Part shown: one piece after another, positions 16,408-25,710 of the stretch | Numbering within the stretch: the first letter of the stretch is position 1 | Layout: each line of letters starts with the position of its first letter | Assembly: GCA_013619105.1 (NCBI GenBank) | Contig: JABXKU010000024.1 | Location: 1 to 32,641, forward strand | DNA length: 32,641 bases | Source of the DNA: Desulfuromonadales bacterium | GTDB lineage: Bacteria > Desulfobacterota > Desulfuromonadia > Desulfuromonadales > Syntrophotaleaceae | Direction: 5' to 3' | The notes under the pieces: generated by a model | The model's database searches: none | The model's input: only the letters and a program-made list of their open reading frames with translations | What the model was told of the DNA's origin: nothing | Position numbers and translations under genes: made by a program

Positions 16408-16896
16408 ATGCGCATTCTGGGAATCGACCCCGGCTCAAGAATTACCGGCTACGGCTTGATCGAAAAGCGCGGCAACCGCTTGCTGCACATCGATAACGGC
16501 GCCATCAGCACTCGCAGCGGTGCCGAACTGGGCGACCGCTTAAAAATTATCTATCAAGAGTTAAAGCGGGTAATTGCCGAATACGCCCCCGAGGCGGTCG
16601 CTATCGAACAGATCTTTATGGCCAAGAATGCCCAGTCGGCACTCAAGCTCGGCCATGCTCGAGGCGCAGCCATGTTGGCCGGGGTCAATGCCAACCTGAC
16701 GGTGGCGGAGTACACTGCATTGCAGGTTAAAAATGCCGTAGTCGGCTACGGCCGGGCCGAAAAACGCCAGGTGCAGCAGATGGTACGCATGCTGCTCAAT
16801 CTGCCGGAGATCGCCCAGGAGGATGCTTCGGACGCTCTGGCTGTGGCTATTTGCCACGCTCATAGTGCTCGCATGACCCAACTCAAGCACCCTTAA
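16408..16896 (+). CDS. ruvC: Holliday junction resolvase RuvC
   Basis: A 162-residue endonuclease that resolves Holliday junctions with the RuvAB motor. The catalytic acids are visible: D7 in [12 protein letters not shown], the glutamate in AIEQIFM, and the C-terminal [15 protein letters not shown] with the last aspartate(s) and histidine. Length is normal. It is the first gene of ruvC-ruvA-ruvB. Confidence 0.97.
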   Translation: MRILGIDPGSRITGYGLIEKRGNRLLHIDNGAISTRSGAELGDRLKIIYQELKRVIAEYAPEAVAIEQIFMAKNAQSALKLGHARGAAMLAGVNANLTVAEYTALQVKNAVVGYGRAEKRQVQQMVRMLLNLPEIAQEDASDALAVAICHAHSARMTQLKHP

Positions 16897-16916
16897 CCGT
16901 CTCTCTGGAGTCTACC

Positions 16917-17510
16917 TTGATCGCTCTGCTCAGCGGCAATATCGTTCATAAATCGACCAACCAGATCATCGTCGACGTCGGCGGAGTCGGCTATCGCCTG
17001 CTGATCCCTCTGTCATCCTTCTATGCTCTTCCGGAAGAAGGCGCCGTGCGGCTCCATGTACACACCCATGTGCGTGAAGATGCTATTTCGTTGTTCGGCT
17101 TTCTGACCATGGAAGAAAAAGAGATGTTCGTCCTGCTGCTGACTATCTCTGGGGTCGGCCCCAAACTGGCTCTCAACATTTTGTCCAACATTCCTGTCAA
17201 CGATTTGAAGTGCGCCCTGACCCAAGGCAATGTTAAACAACTTTCGAGCCTGCCGGGGATCGGCAAAAAGACCGCCGAACGTTTGGTGCTTGAATTGCGG
17301 GAAAAGATTCCGCAAGGAAGTTTTACAACAGCCGTCACCGATAGCTCGATAGCGACTACCGTGGGCCAAAGGGAAGACGCCCTGTCGGCGCTGGTCAATC
17401 TCGGCTACAAAGAAAATCTATCCAAAAGAGCCCTCGACAATCTGGAAATTGCCGCCGGTGCCTCTCTGGAAGAAATTCTCAAAGCGGCCTTGAAGATCCT
17501 GATGCGTTGA
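16917..17510 (+). CDS. ruvA: Holliday junction branch migration protein RuvA
   Basis: A 197-residue protein that binds four-way junctions and loads RuvB. The N-terminal OB-fold ([10 protein letters not shown]...[10 protein letters not shown]) is followed by two helix-hairpin-helix motifs ([13 protein letters not shown] and [17 protein letters not shown]). The C-terminal three-helix domain that contacts RuvB begins near [12 protein letters not shown]. It starts with TTG at 16917; CTGGAG lies 6 bp upstream and the residues after the TTG match the family start. Confidence 0.96.
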   Translation: MIALLSGNIVHKSTNQIIVDVGGVGYRLLIPLSSFYALPEEGAVRLHVHTHVREDAISLFGFLTMEEKEMFVLLLTISGVGPKLALNILSNIPVNDLKCALTQGNVKQLSSLPGIGKKTAERLVLELREKIPQGSFTTAVTDSSIATTVGQREDALSALVNLGYKENLSKRALDNLEIAAGASLEEILKAALKILMR

Positions 17511-17595
17511 GCAGGCCGAAAGAAATCGACCTCTATCGACCCAGACCAGCGACGGAATCCATCTTCTACTTACGGCTTTACGGCAAGGAGCGAAT

Positions 17596-18615
17596 ATGAG
17601 CGAACGACTGATCAGCGGCGAACTCGGCGATGACGATCGTTTCGAAGCCTCGCTACGGCCGCGCACCCTTAAAGAATATATCGGCCAGATCAAAGCCAAG
17701 GACAACCTGCAGGTATTTATCGAGGCGGCCCGCGCCCGGCAGGAGACCCTGGACCATGTGCTCTTTTTCGGTCCACCTGGGCTCGGCAAAACCACCCTGG
17801 CCAACATCATCGCCAGTGAAATGGGTGTGAGCATCAAGAGCACTTCAGGTCCAGTAATCGAGAAACCGGGCGACCTGGCGGCCATCCTGACCAACCTCGA
17901 AGAGGGCGATGTACTGTTCATCGACGAGATCCACCGCCTATCGCCAGTGGTGGAAGAGATTCTCTACCCGGCTATGGAGGACTACCAGCTCGATATCATT
18001 ATCGGCCAGGGGCCCTCGGCTCGCACTATCAAACTCGACATTCCCCATTTCACCCTGGTCGGTGCTACCACGAGGGCGGGACTACTTTCTTCGCCGCTGC
18101 GCGACCGGTTCGGCGTCATCTGCCGTCTGGAATTTTATAATGCCGAGGACCTGGCCACCATCGTTCGCCGCAGCGCCGGCATCCTTGGTGTGCCAGTGGC
18201 CGAAAACGGCGAACTAGAAGTGGCCCGTCGTAGCCGGGGCACCCCCCGTATTGCCAATCGCTTGTTGCGCCGAGTGCGGGACTTTGCCGAAGTTAAGGGC
18301 AACGGTACCATCACTCTGGAAATGGCCGACATGGCCCTCAACCGACTGGAGGTCGACGGCTCTGGCCTTGACCAGATGGACCGCCTGATTCTGCTGACCA
18401 TCATCGACAAGTTTGGCGGCGGTCCGGTAGGAGTCGAAACTCTGGCAGCGGCTGTCGGCGAGGAAAAAGACACTATCGAAGATGTAATCGAACCCTATCT
18501 GCTACAGCAGGGTTACCTCAACCGCACACCCCGCGGTCGCACCGCCACCGATCTCGCCTACCGTCATTTACAACGGCTACCTCAGGGTGCCGACGGCGGC
18601 GAACTTTTTTCTTAA
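17596..18615 (+). CDS. ruvB: Holliday junction branch migration ATPase RuvB
   Basis: A 339-residue AAA+ motor that drives branch migration with RuvA. Walker A is GPPGLGKT, Walker B is LFIDEIHRL, sensor I is in VGATTRAG, and the arginine finger region [11 protein letters not shown] follows. The C-terminal winged helix ends with [22 protein letters not shown] lies just before the ATG. The next gene begins 27 bp downstream on the same strand. Confidence 0.98.
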   Translation: MSERLISGELGDDDRFEASLRPRTLKEYIGQIKAKDNLQVFIEAARARQETLDHVLFFGPPGLGKTTLANIIASEMGVSIKSTSGPVIEKPGDLAAILTNLEEGDVLFIDEIHRLSPVVEEILYPAMEDYQLDIIIGQGPSARTIKLDIPHFTLVGATTRAGLLSSPLRDRFGVICRLEFYNAEDLATIVRRSAGILGVPVAENGELEVARRSRGTPRIANRLLRRVRDFAEVKGNGTITLEMADMALNRLEVDGSGLDQMDRLILLTIIDKFGGGPVGVETLAAAVGEEKDTIEDVIEPYLLQQGYLNRTPRGRTATDLAYRHLQRLPQGADGGELFS

Positions 18616-18642
18616 TCTCCTTTATCCCAAGAGCAGTACTGC

Positions 18643-21018
18643 ATGGTTCCTGCAACCTTAGCGCCCATCGATTCCGACACCCTGCGCCAGTTTACCGATC
18701 AGCTGCGCCACTGGGCCGAAAGTCTCATCACCCGCGGCCGCTCGCCCCTGCGTAAGGTCGAGACCTTCCCCTCCCTGCTGACCGCCATTGGCGAGCAACG
18801 GCCGCCCCTGCTGTTCTGGATTAATCGCGACAGCTGCATGGCCGGCGGAGTCGTGCTCTTTCCGGAAGACAACGATGCGGCGACAATGGAAATGGGCCAT
18901 TACTGTGCTCAGGCCCTGGGACTGCGCTACTTCATCACCTGGACCCGTAGCGACGTCTCCTTCTGGGATGACGAAACCCCTCCCCGTTTACGCAAAAAGC
19001 TACCTTTAACCAATAAAGCCACTGCCAGTACCCGCGACTTTCAAGAGGTGCTGCAGCTGCTTCTAGAGGAAGTCAAACTGCTGGCGGTGCTCGCCGCCGT
19101 GCCGCCACCGGAACTCTCAGCCTGTTATTTGGCTAACATGTGGCGCACCACCCTGCTGGCGGCAGAACCGTTGCTAAATGAGCATTATCGTATCGCTCGT
19201 AGCGAGGATCGTCTAGCGAAGGGAGATATTCCGGAAAAACTGGCCATCGGCAAGGGATTTCTTACCTTTGTCCGCTTGCTGGCTCTGAGTCACTACAACT
19301 TGCTGCCGACCGAGATGCAACCCCATCAGCTTGAAGATAAGATCCGCGAAGCCCTGCCGACCTTGCCTCCGGGTCTGCGACAGTCCCTGGCCATGGGCGA
19401 TACGGAACTGGCTCTGCCAGAGTCGGTCGCGGTGCGCTATCACCTGCTTTTTCGCCGGCTCACTCAATTGCGACCGGCCAGCGATCTAAAGCGCTGTTGC
19501 CAAGCCCTGGCCCTGTTACTGGCACAAGAGCATCAACGTCTGGGCGGTTACGCGCCGCCCTTTCCGGTACTAGCCACAGCCGTCACCCTGCTACTCAATC
19601 CCGACCAGGTCTACGAAACTGTTGGGCCAGCCCTGGAATTCGCTTCGGCACCACTATTGGCTGGTCTGGCCCTGCAACGGAACCTTTGCGGCCAACCGGC
19701 CATCGGGCAGACAATATCCCTCTGGCAAGCTCCAGAAAACTTTATTCCCAACCATATCAGCGGCACCCTGGTCGACCAAGGGCTGCCATCCCCCGATCGG
19801 CACAACCATTTTCTGGCCCTGCTACGTCGCTCTTGGCCCAACCGCCGCTTTCGCCTGCCGGCCACAACCCCGGCCTGGGTCTGGCAGTTACTGCACCTGT
19901 TGGGCCTGGCCGCTGTCGATGCGACGATAGAACTGCGCCTTCCAGGTGGTTGGCTGACCAGCAACTATGGGCTGATCGTTCTTGAACTGCTTCAAAAGCA
20001 GTTCACACTCGATCAACTCTGTGACGACACCGAGACAATCACGCTACGTATCGAAAAATCAGTAGATGATGACCGGATTACGGACCTGATCCATAGCGAT
20101 ACCACCCGCGCCATCGAATGGTGTTGGCTGAAATCCCAGCATCCGGCTCTGCTGCCCTTGGCCCTCTACTTGCCCGAGCCTCTGCTCGGCTTGCTGCAGC
20201 AAGAACTGCTTTGCCTGCCGGAAACCCAAACCTGGCCCGACACCAACACTGACACCGAAGCGATCTTTGCCTTTAGCCGATCTGCCCTAGGCCGAGCATT
20301 CTGGAAATTGCTTGGTGAAGGACGTCCTTTGCCCCGCAGGACTTTACTGCGCAATGAAGTGCTGCGCACCGGCCTACCCCTGCCGCCGGCCAAGATCCTT
20401 GACCAATTACAACTGGCCATGGCCGGCCAGACCTCGGGCCAGCTTCGACAGCGTGCCTTCGAACGAAAGCTAGCCCTCTGGCTAGGCAGCGATTTGACCT
20501 CCCTTGCCTCCGGTTCCTGGGCCGAGGGATATGAGTCCATCTCAGCAGAAACTGTCGAAACCGACCCCAAAGAGCTGGCTGAAACAATCACCCTGGAGGT
20601 CTTTGTTGACGGCATTCCGCGCTTTCCAGACCACTACCTTTACGACTATTACCGACCGGAATTGCGCCATTACTCCTTTACCCCGCCAATGACCCGCGGC
20701 TCGGAATTTTTCGGCAGGGTCGAGCTGATCGATCATAAGGACTGTCGATTAGAGGTCGAGGACCTGGATACCGCCAGAGCCCTTCTGCTCTGTGCCGCTG
20801 CCGGCATGACATCAACCTCCCTGCCTGTCGAAAGCCAGGTTACTGCAGCCATCATCCAGCGTTATTTGGCGGATTTGCAAGACCTGCATCAAACCTTGTC
20901 CCGCAGTTGCCACCGCCATTGTATCGATCCTCAGCAGGCGGAAGCTCTTACCAAGGGAGTCTGGGCCAATCAACCATTACCTGCCTGGGAAACAATTCTC
21001 GAATTGTCTCATCCCTAA
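18643..21018 (+). CDS. Unassigned 791-residue protein linked to ruvCAB
   Basis: Not recognised. A large, leucine- and proline-rich soluble protein with no signal peptide, no convincing membrane segment and no nucleotide-binding motif. The N-terminal part (about residues 45-115) has a nuclease-like look: PLLFWINRDSCMAGGVVLF, then ALGLRYFITWTRSDVSFWD, reminiscent of type I restriction HsdR N-termini. No E-x-K catalytic pair is visible, so any such domain would be degenerate. The C-terminal part has FVDGIPRFPDHYLYDYYRPELRH and ends in a helical stretch with SCHRHC. It starts 27 bp after ruvB, so it is probably cotranscribed with ruvCAB, though the ribosome site (AAGAG) is weak. A DNA-repair role is only a guess. 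Confidence 0.85.
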   Translation: MVPATLAPIDSDTLRQFTDQLRHWAESLITRGRSPLRKVETFPSLLTAIGEQRPPLLFWINRDSCMAGGVVLFPEDNDAATMEMGHYCAQALGLRYFITWTRSDVSFWDDETPPRLRKKLPLTNKATASTRDFQEVLQLLLEEVKLLAVLAAVPPPELSACYLANMWRTTLLAAEPLLNEHYRIARSEDRLAKGDIPEKLAIGKGFLTFVRLLALSHYNLLPTEMQPHQLEDKIREALPTLPPGLRQSLAMGDTELALPESVAVRYHLLFRRLTQLRPASDLKRCCQALALLLAQEHQRLGGYAPPFPVLATAVTLLLNPDQVYETVGPALEFASAPLLAGLALQRNLCGQPAIGQTISLWQAPENFIPNHISGTLVDQGLPSPDRHNHFLALLRRSWPNRRFRLPATTPAWVWQLLHLLGLAAVDATIELRLPGGWLTSNYGLIVLELLQKQFTLDQLCDDTETITLRIEKSVDDDRITDLIHSDTTRAIEWCWLKSQHPALLPLALYLPEPLLGLLQQELLCLPETQTWPDTNTDTEAIFAFSRSALGRAFWKLLGEGRPLPRRTLLRNEVLRTGLPLPPAKILDQLQLAMAGQTSGQLRQRAFERKLALWLGSDLTSLASGSWAEGYESISAETVETDPKELAETITLEVFVDGIPRFPDHYLYDYYRPELRHYSFTPPMTRGSEFFGRVELIDHKDCRLEVEDLDTARALLLCAAAGMTSTSLPVESQVTAAIIQRYLADLQDLHQTLSRSCHRHCIDPQQAEALTKGVWANQPLPAWETILELSHP

Positions 21019-21019
21019 A

Positions 21020-21365
21020 TAGTTTTCATCCGGAAACTCGGGATGGACACTATATTGATCTTTATCTTGTCAGGCCTTTTATTGCCCTTATAATTAACAA
21101 CACGACTCTAGCTAGTGCCCATCCGGAAACTCTGGATGGACACAGTGCAGTTTTTATATGGGAAATGAGCCATTTTCCCCAAGGTCAAGGAAATCAAGCG
21201 CTTGCGCGGAGACGTAGCTGTTTACGCCGCACCATTCCGCAGGACAGCGGAATGGGACAGCCTCTGGCTGCCCAAAGGGCGAGGGCCAGGGATGGCCCGA
21301 GTCACAAGCAAGCGTGCGGATTGACGCCGAGATTGGGGAAAAGGGCCGTTTCCGGATAAAAACTA
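21020..21365. repeat. MITE-like element with 18-bp terminal inverted repeats
   Basis: The left end TAGTTTTCATCCGGAAAC (21020-21037) matches the inverted right end (21348-21365) at 17 of 18 positions. Inside, a 24-bp unit at 21027-21050 recurs at 21120-21143 with one mismatch; the second copy folds as CCATCC / GGATGG. Further hairpins follow: CATTCCGC 21233-21240 / GCGGAATG 21247-21254, CAGCC 21258-21262 / GGCTG 21266-21270, and GGGCCA 21283-21288 / TGGCCC 21293-21298. It has no transposase gene and no target duplication that I can see. It begins 2 bp after the stop of the preceding gene. Consistent with a non-autonomous mobile element or a REP/BIME-type cluster; whether it is multicopy cannot be seen here. 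Confidence 0.7.
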
Positions 21366-21403
21366 GCTGTTTTGCCTGCTCTGCTCCTTAAGGGAGGCGT
21401 TTC

Positions 21404-22363
21404 ATGTCTGCAGCCCATACTGCCATCGGCCTGGCACTAGGCAGCGGCGCTGCCCGCGGCTTGGCGCACGTCGGCGTACTGAAAGTGCTTGAAGAGGCCG
21501 CTATCCCTATCAGCTGCATCGCCGGCACCTCTATCGGCGCTTTCATCGGCGCTCTCTACGCTGCGGGGGTGCCAATCCAGCAGATGGAAAAAACCCTTTG
21601 CGATCTCGACTGGCGATCCCTGACCCGACTACTCGCCCCAACCCTACTGACCTCTGGTCTGCTGGATGGCAAAAAAGTGGCCAACTTCATGGCCGAATTA
21701 TTGCCGGTACAAACCTTTGAAGAACTGTCCATTCCCCTGGCGGTAACCGCCACCGATGTCGAATCGGGAGAAAGCCTGGTCATTCACCGAGGCAGCCTGC
21801 TGAAGGGGCTGCATGCGGCAACGGCCTTTCCCGGGATCTTTACACCTGTCCCCTGGAACGGCCGTTTTCTGGTGGATGGCGGATTGTGCAATCCGATTCC
21901 AGCCGACGTAGCCTACAGCATGGGCGCTCAACGAGTTATCGGCGTCAGTGCCATTCCAGCGTTAACCAAACCCCACCCGGCAAACCTGAAGAAGAGTTCC
22001 AGCCCTTCGTCAAAACAGCGAAGGACCCTGCGAGAATTTTTCACCAGCAGCCAGATTGAAAATCTATTTCACGATATTTGGCAGAACAACGGTCGGCCGC
22101 AGAGTACTTCCCTCGCCGAACAACCAGTGACTCAACCCAAGCACCGAGCTCCTGGCATTTTCAAGGTCTGTGCCCGCAGTGTCGCTATCATGGAAAACCA
22201 GATCAATGATCTGCGCCTGGAAAAAGAAGCCATCGACCTGCTAATTCGGCCCTGCTTTGATGGCATCAGTCTGCTCGATTTTCACCGGGCCGAAGAAGCC
22301 ATTAAGGCCGGCGAGGTCGCGACCCGCCAGTTGCTGCCAAAGATCCGACAGCTGTTAGAATGA
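21404..22363 (+). CDS. Patatin-like phospholipase (RssA/NTE type)
   Basis: A 319-residue patatin-domain protein. The oxyanion loop GSGAARGLAHVGVL, the nucleophile elbow GTSIGA (serine) and the catalytic aspartate in VDGGLCNPIP are all present, so it should be an active serine-aspartate lipid hydrolase. A linker rich in serine and lysine (about residues 190-250) leads to a charged helical C-terminus. No signal peptide, so cytoplasmic or peripheral at the inner membrane. AAGGGAGG lies upstream of the ATG. It follows the repeat element, so its transcription probably starts after that. Confidence 0.92.
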   Translation: MSAAHTAIGLALGSGAARGLAHVGVLKVLEEAAIPISCIAGTSIGAFIGALYAAGVPIQQMEKTLCDLDWRSLTRLLAPTLLTSGLLDGKKVANFMAELLPVQTFEELSIPLAVTATDVESGESLVIHRGSLLKGLHAATAFPGIFTPVPWNGRFLVDGGLCNPIPADVAYSMGAQRVIGVSAIPALTKPHPANLKKSSSPSSKQRRTLREFFTSSQIENLFHDIWQNNGRPQSTSLAEQPVTQPKHRAPGIFKVCARSVAIMENQINDLRLEKEAIDLLIRPCFDGISLLDFHRAEEAIKAGEVATRQLLPKIRQLLE

Positions 22364-22431
22364 TTGCGAGTACCGCCCCTTGTGTTATTATTGAAGTGCC
22401 TAGAATCATTGCTAATCTATAGGAGATTGAC

Positions 22432-22725
22432 ATGAGTGACCTTATTGAAAAAACCCTGTTGGCCGGTATCGGCGCCTTGGCCCTGAGTCGAAAAAAGGCC
22501 GAAGAACTGGTGGAGGAACTACAACGCCAGTTCGGGCTCAGCGAAGAAAAAGGCCAGGAACTATTGAGCAAACTTCAGGAAGCCGTGGGTAACCAACAGC
22601 AGCGGTTGGAAGAAGTAGCCCGAGAGGAATTGAAAAAATCGGTGACTCACCTTGGCCTGGTGAATCGGGATGAATTCAAGAAACTAGCCGAACGCATTGA
22701 AGTTCTCGAACAACGTCTGAAGTAG
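22432..22725 (+). CDS. Phasin-like coiled-coil protein
   Basis: A 97-residue protein. Residues 1-20 (MSDLIEKTLLAGIGALALSR) are amphipathic and the rest is strongly charged coiled coil with heptads ending in LAERIEVLEQRLK. This matches the small phasin / PHA-granule-associated family. No PHA synthase is nearby, so granule binding is not supported by context. TAGGAG lies upstream of the ATG. A UbiB-family kinase follows 37 bp later, a pairing that suggests a shared job in membrane or quinone biology. Confidence 0.75.
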   Translation: MSDLIEKTLLAGIGALALSRKKAEELVEELQRQFGLSEEKGQELLSKLQEAVGNQQQRLEEVAREELKKSVTHLGLVNRDEFKKLAERIEVLEQRLK

Positions 22726-22762
22726 ACCGACTCATCGACCTTCACCGGAATCGCGAGCAACC

Positions 22763-24454
22763 ATGCAACTTTTTTCGCGGATCAACCGTAATATACGATC
22801 GTTGCGCCGCTATCGTCAGGTTCTCGGCGTTCTCATCAAGTACGGCTTCGGCCATATCGTTGAACAGCTCAACATCCATCACTACCTGCGCTTTGGCAAA
22901 CGACTCTTTAGTCGCGGCAGCGCCAGCAAAGAGATCGATCACCTGACCGCTCCACAGCGACTGCGCCTGGCCCTTGAAGAGCTAGGACCAACATTTATCA
23001 AGCTCGGCCAGTTGCTTTCCACCCGTCCCGACATTCTGTCGGTTGAATACACTCAAGAACTGAGCAAACTGCAGGACAAGGTGCCGATGGTGCCGGCCAC
23101 CGCCATCCGAAAGGCAATCGAGACTGAATTCAGCCGGCCGGTGGAAACCTTGTATGCCGAGTTCTCCTTCACTCCGCTGGCTGCCGCCTCCATCGCCCAG
23201 GTCCATCGCGGCCAATTGCACAGCGGTGAAGAGGTGGTCATCAAGGTAAGACGACCGAATATCGCCCAAGTCATCGAAACGGACATCGATGTTTTGGAAG
23301 GTCTGGCATACTTGGTCGAACGCCACTTGGCAAGCGGCGCGATCTTCAATCCGGTAGCTTTGGTGAAAGAATTTCGTCGAACCATTAATCGGGAGATGGA
23401 TTTCAATCGGGAACGGCACACCATTGACCGATTTCGGGAAAATTTTTCCCAAGCCTCCACGGTCTACGTGCCACAAGCCTACGGGGATTATAGCGGAAAG
23501 ACGGTCCTGACCCTTGAATATGTCGAGGGTATCAAGGTATCGGACTTTGAGCGGCTGCGAAATGACGGCTATGACCTGAAGGCCATCGCCGCGAATGGTG
23601 CAGACGCCATCCTGCAGCAGGTTCTGGTGCACGGTCTGTTTCATGGGGACCCCCATCCCGGCAACATCTTTATCCTGCCCAATAACGTGGTCTGTTTTAT
23701 CGACTACGGCATGATCGGGCGTCTCGACCGAGAACTGATCTACCGCCTCGCCGAACTGCTGACCGCTGTGCTGCAAAGAGATGTGGAACGCCTCGTATCA
23801 ATCTTGCTCTATTCCGGTGACTTGACCGAAGATATCCGCCGCCCAGAATTAAAAAAGGCGGTCAGCGACTTTGTCGACGACTATTACGAAGTACCGCTGC
23901 AAGAGATCCGAACCGGGCGATTACTACTCGAATTCGTGGAAATCATGATCCAGTTCCGCATCCCCTTTTCTCCCGACCTGATGCTGCTGACCAAAACCTT
24001 GATCGTCATGGAAGGTATCGGCCGGCAACTCGACCCAGATTTCAACATGGTGTCCCACCTCAAGCCCTTTATGAGCCGTCTGTTGCAGGAAAAGGCCGGA
24101 CCGGCCAATCTGAGTCGAGAGGGGGTGCGCATAATGCAATCCTACGGCGCACTGTTTAAAACCCTACCGGATGACTTGAAGGAACTAATCACTCGCGTCA
24201 ACCGCAATAAATTCAAGATCGACCTGGAGCACCGTGGCCTCGAACGACTCATCACCGACATCGATAAATCGAGCAATCGTCTCTCTTTTAGCCTGCTCAT
24301 AGCCGCTCTGATCATCGGTTCATCCATCGTTATGCAGACCGACAAGGGACCGTTGCTCTTCGGCTTTCCAGCCCTCGGCATATTGGGCTACTCTATCGCA
24401 GCCATGCTCGGCTTATGGTTGGCCATCGGCATTTTGCGATCGGGGCGCTTGTAA
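22763..24454 (+). CDS. ubiB: UbiB/ABC1 (ADCK) family atypical kinase
   Basis: A 563-residue protein of the UbiB family, which supports ubiquinone or other isoprenoid-lipid metabolism. The family's KxGQ motif is in FIKLGQLLSTRPD, the alanine-rich loop in AAASIAQVHRG, the catalytic block HGDPHPGN and the metal-binding DYGMIG. The two C-terminal hydrophobic segments (about residues 505-525 and 535-558) anchor it in the inner membrane. These organisms generally use menaquinone, so the role may not be ubiquinone synthesis; the symbol marks family membership only. Confidence 0.9.
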   Translation: MQLFSRINRNIRSLRRYRQVLGVLIKYGFGHIVEQLNIHHYLRFGKRLFSRGSASKEIDHLTAPQRLRLALEELGPTFIKLGQLLSTRPDILSVEYTQELSKLQDKVPMVPATAIRKAIETEFSRPVETLYAEFSFTPLAAASIAQVHRGQLHSGEEVVIKVRRPNIAQVIETDIDVLEGLAYLVERHLASGAIFNPVALVKEFRRTINREMDFNRERHTIDRFRENFSQASTVYVPQAYGDYSGKTVLTLEYVEGIKVSDFERLRNDGYDLKAIAANGADAILQQVLVHGLFHGDPHPGNIFILPNNVVCFIDYGMIGRLDRELIYRLAELLTAVLQRDVERLVSILLYSGDLTEDIRRPELKKAVSDFVDDYYEVPLQEIRTGRLLLEFVEIMIQFRIPFSPDLMLLTKTLIVMEGIGRQLDPDFNMVSHLKPFMSRLLQEKAGPANLSREGVRIMQSYGALFKTLPDDLKELITRVNRNKFKIDLEHRGLERLITDIDKSSNRLSFSLLIAALIIGSSIVMQTDKGPLLFGFPALGILGYSIAAMLGLWLAIGILRSGRL

Positions 24455-24653
24455 TCAAGTGTGTTGAAAAAAACACACCCTGCCTGCCTAAATAGCCACA
24501 GTGGATTTAATCCCTCCCTCACCATCCCATCCAAAGTTAAACAATTTCAAGATCTTACAGGAAAGCCAAAAGCTGGCAAGCTAATTGCATTAACTCAAAG
24601 CATCATAAAGTAATAGCTTTCAGTATTCAACCGAGGGAGGACACCCTTTTATC

Positions 24654-25580
24654 ATGATTTATCAAACGACCCTGCAGCAGCCCGTCAAGATTTCTGGCAT
24701 CGGCCTTCATTCGGGGCAGACCATCACCATGGTCCTGCGTCCTGCCGAAGCGAACACCGGCGTTGTTTTTCATCGCAGCGAAGGCGATCGGACCGTGGCC
24801 ATTAAAGCGTGCTCTGCCAATGTGGTCGATACCCGCATGGCGACCGTCATCGGCAAAGGCGGCCTGGCCGTTTCGACCATCGAACATTTGATGGCCGCCC
24901 TCTCGGCCTGTAGCATCGACAATCTGCACATCGACATCGACGGACCGGAAGTGCCGATCATGGACGGCAGCGCCGCTCCCTTTATAGCCTTACTACAAGA
25001 CTGCGGTAAGCGCCAATTGTCCGCTAACCGCAAATACCTGGCGATCCGCAAGCCGATTACCGTAGTCGACGGCGAAAAGCGCGTTACCCTGATTCCTTCG
25101 CGATTCTTCCGCATCTCCTATGACATCGCCTTTGACCACCCCTGCATCTCCCTGCAACACCGCACGGTCAAGGTCTCGGAGAGCCTGTTTGCGAAAGACC
25201 TGGCCCCCGCGCGTACCTTCGGGTTTTTGCACGAGGTAGAGTATCTCAAGGCGAACGGTCTGGCCCGTGGCGGTTCCCTGGAAAATGCCGTAGTCATCGG
25301 TGAAGATAGCATTCTCAACCCCGAGGGGTTGCGCTTCAACGACGAGTTCGTCCGGCACAAGATTCTCGATGCCATCGGCGACTTCAGTCTGGTGGGCTAT
25401 CCGATCCTTGGCCACATCAAAGCTTACAAGGCCGGGCACGATATCAACCATCAGACGGTAGAAAAGATTCTTGATTCCCCCGACTGCTGGCAGCTGGTAG
25501 AGCTGGGTGAAAGCCCGCAGAAAAAGTCTCGGGCCGTGGCTGGGCAACGGTCTTTTACGCCCGACATGGCTTTTTCCTGA
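24654..25580 (+). CDS. lpxC: UDP-3-O-acyl-N-acetylglucosamine deacetylase LpxC
   Basis: A 308-residue zinc enzyme for the committed step of lipid A synthesis. The start MIYQTTLQQPVKISGIGLHSG is typical. The zinc ligands are the histidine in STIEHLMAA and the histidine and aspartate in RHKILDAIGD. The substrate-site histidine is in GHIKAYKAGH. A GGGAGG ribosome site lies 13 bp upstream of the ATG, rather far. It stands alone here, outside an lpx or cell-division cluster, and ends in a strong terminator. The organism is therefore Gram-negative with lipid A. Confidence 0.97.
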   Translation: MIYQTTLQQPVKISGIGLHSGQTITMVLRPAEANTGVVFHRSEGDRTVAIKACSANVVDTRMATVIGKGGLAVSTIEHLMAALSACSIDNLHIDIDGPEVPIMDGSAAPFIALLQDCGKRQLSANRKYLAIRKPITVVDGEKRVTLIPSRFFRISYDIAFDHPCISLQHRTVKVSESLFAKDLAPARTFGFLHEVEYLKANGLARGGSLENAVVIGEDSILNPEGLRFNDEFVRHKILDAIGDFSLVGYPILGHIKAYKAGHDINHQTVEKILDSPDCWQLVELGESPQKKSRAVAGQRSFTPDMAFS

Positions 25581-25599
25581 GATCCAACTATCAATTATT

Positions 25600-25629
25600 A
25601 AAAAGCAGCCTTCGGGCTGCTTTTTTTTT
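25600..25629 (+). terminator. Strong rho-independent terminator after lpxC
   Basis: Stem AAAAAGCAGCC / GGCTGCTTTTT with a TTCG tetraloop (25611-25614) and a run of nine T. Confidence 0.96.
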
Positions 25630-25653
25630 GACTGCAGTAGCCAGCAATAGAAC

Positions 25654-25683
25654 TTGCAATCATGGCAATAATTGTCCTAAAAT
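25654..25683 (+). promoter_or_regulatory. Possible sigma-70 promoter of the ntrYX pair
   Basis: TTGCAA at 25654-25659 and TAAAAT at 25678-25683, 18 bp apart, ending 27 bp before the sensor gene. Confidence 0.45.
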
Positions 25684-25710
25684 CGTCTATTTACTTATCC
25701 TAAGAGCGCC

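Noticed and set aside
20907-21359. 150-residue frame running across the end of the ruv-linked gene into the repeat element
   Set aside because: It overlaps a real gene in another frame, has no ribosome site, and its sequence follows the repeat hairpins.
24459-24478. GTGTGTT / AACACAC hairpin after ubiB as a terminator
   Set aside because: No T run on the plus strand after the stem; too weak to call.
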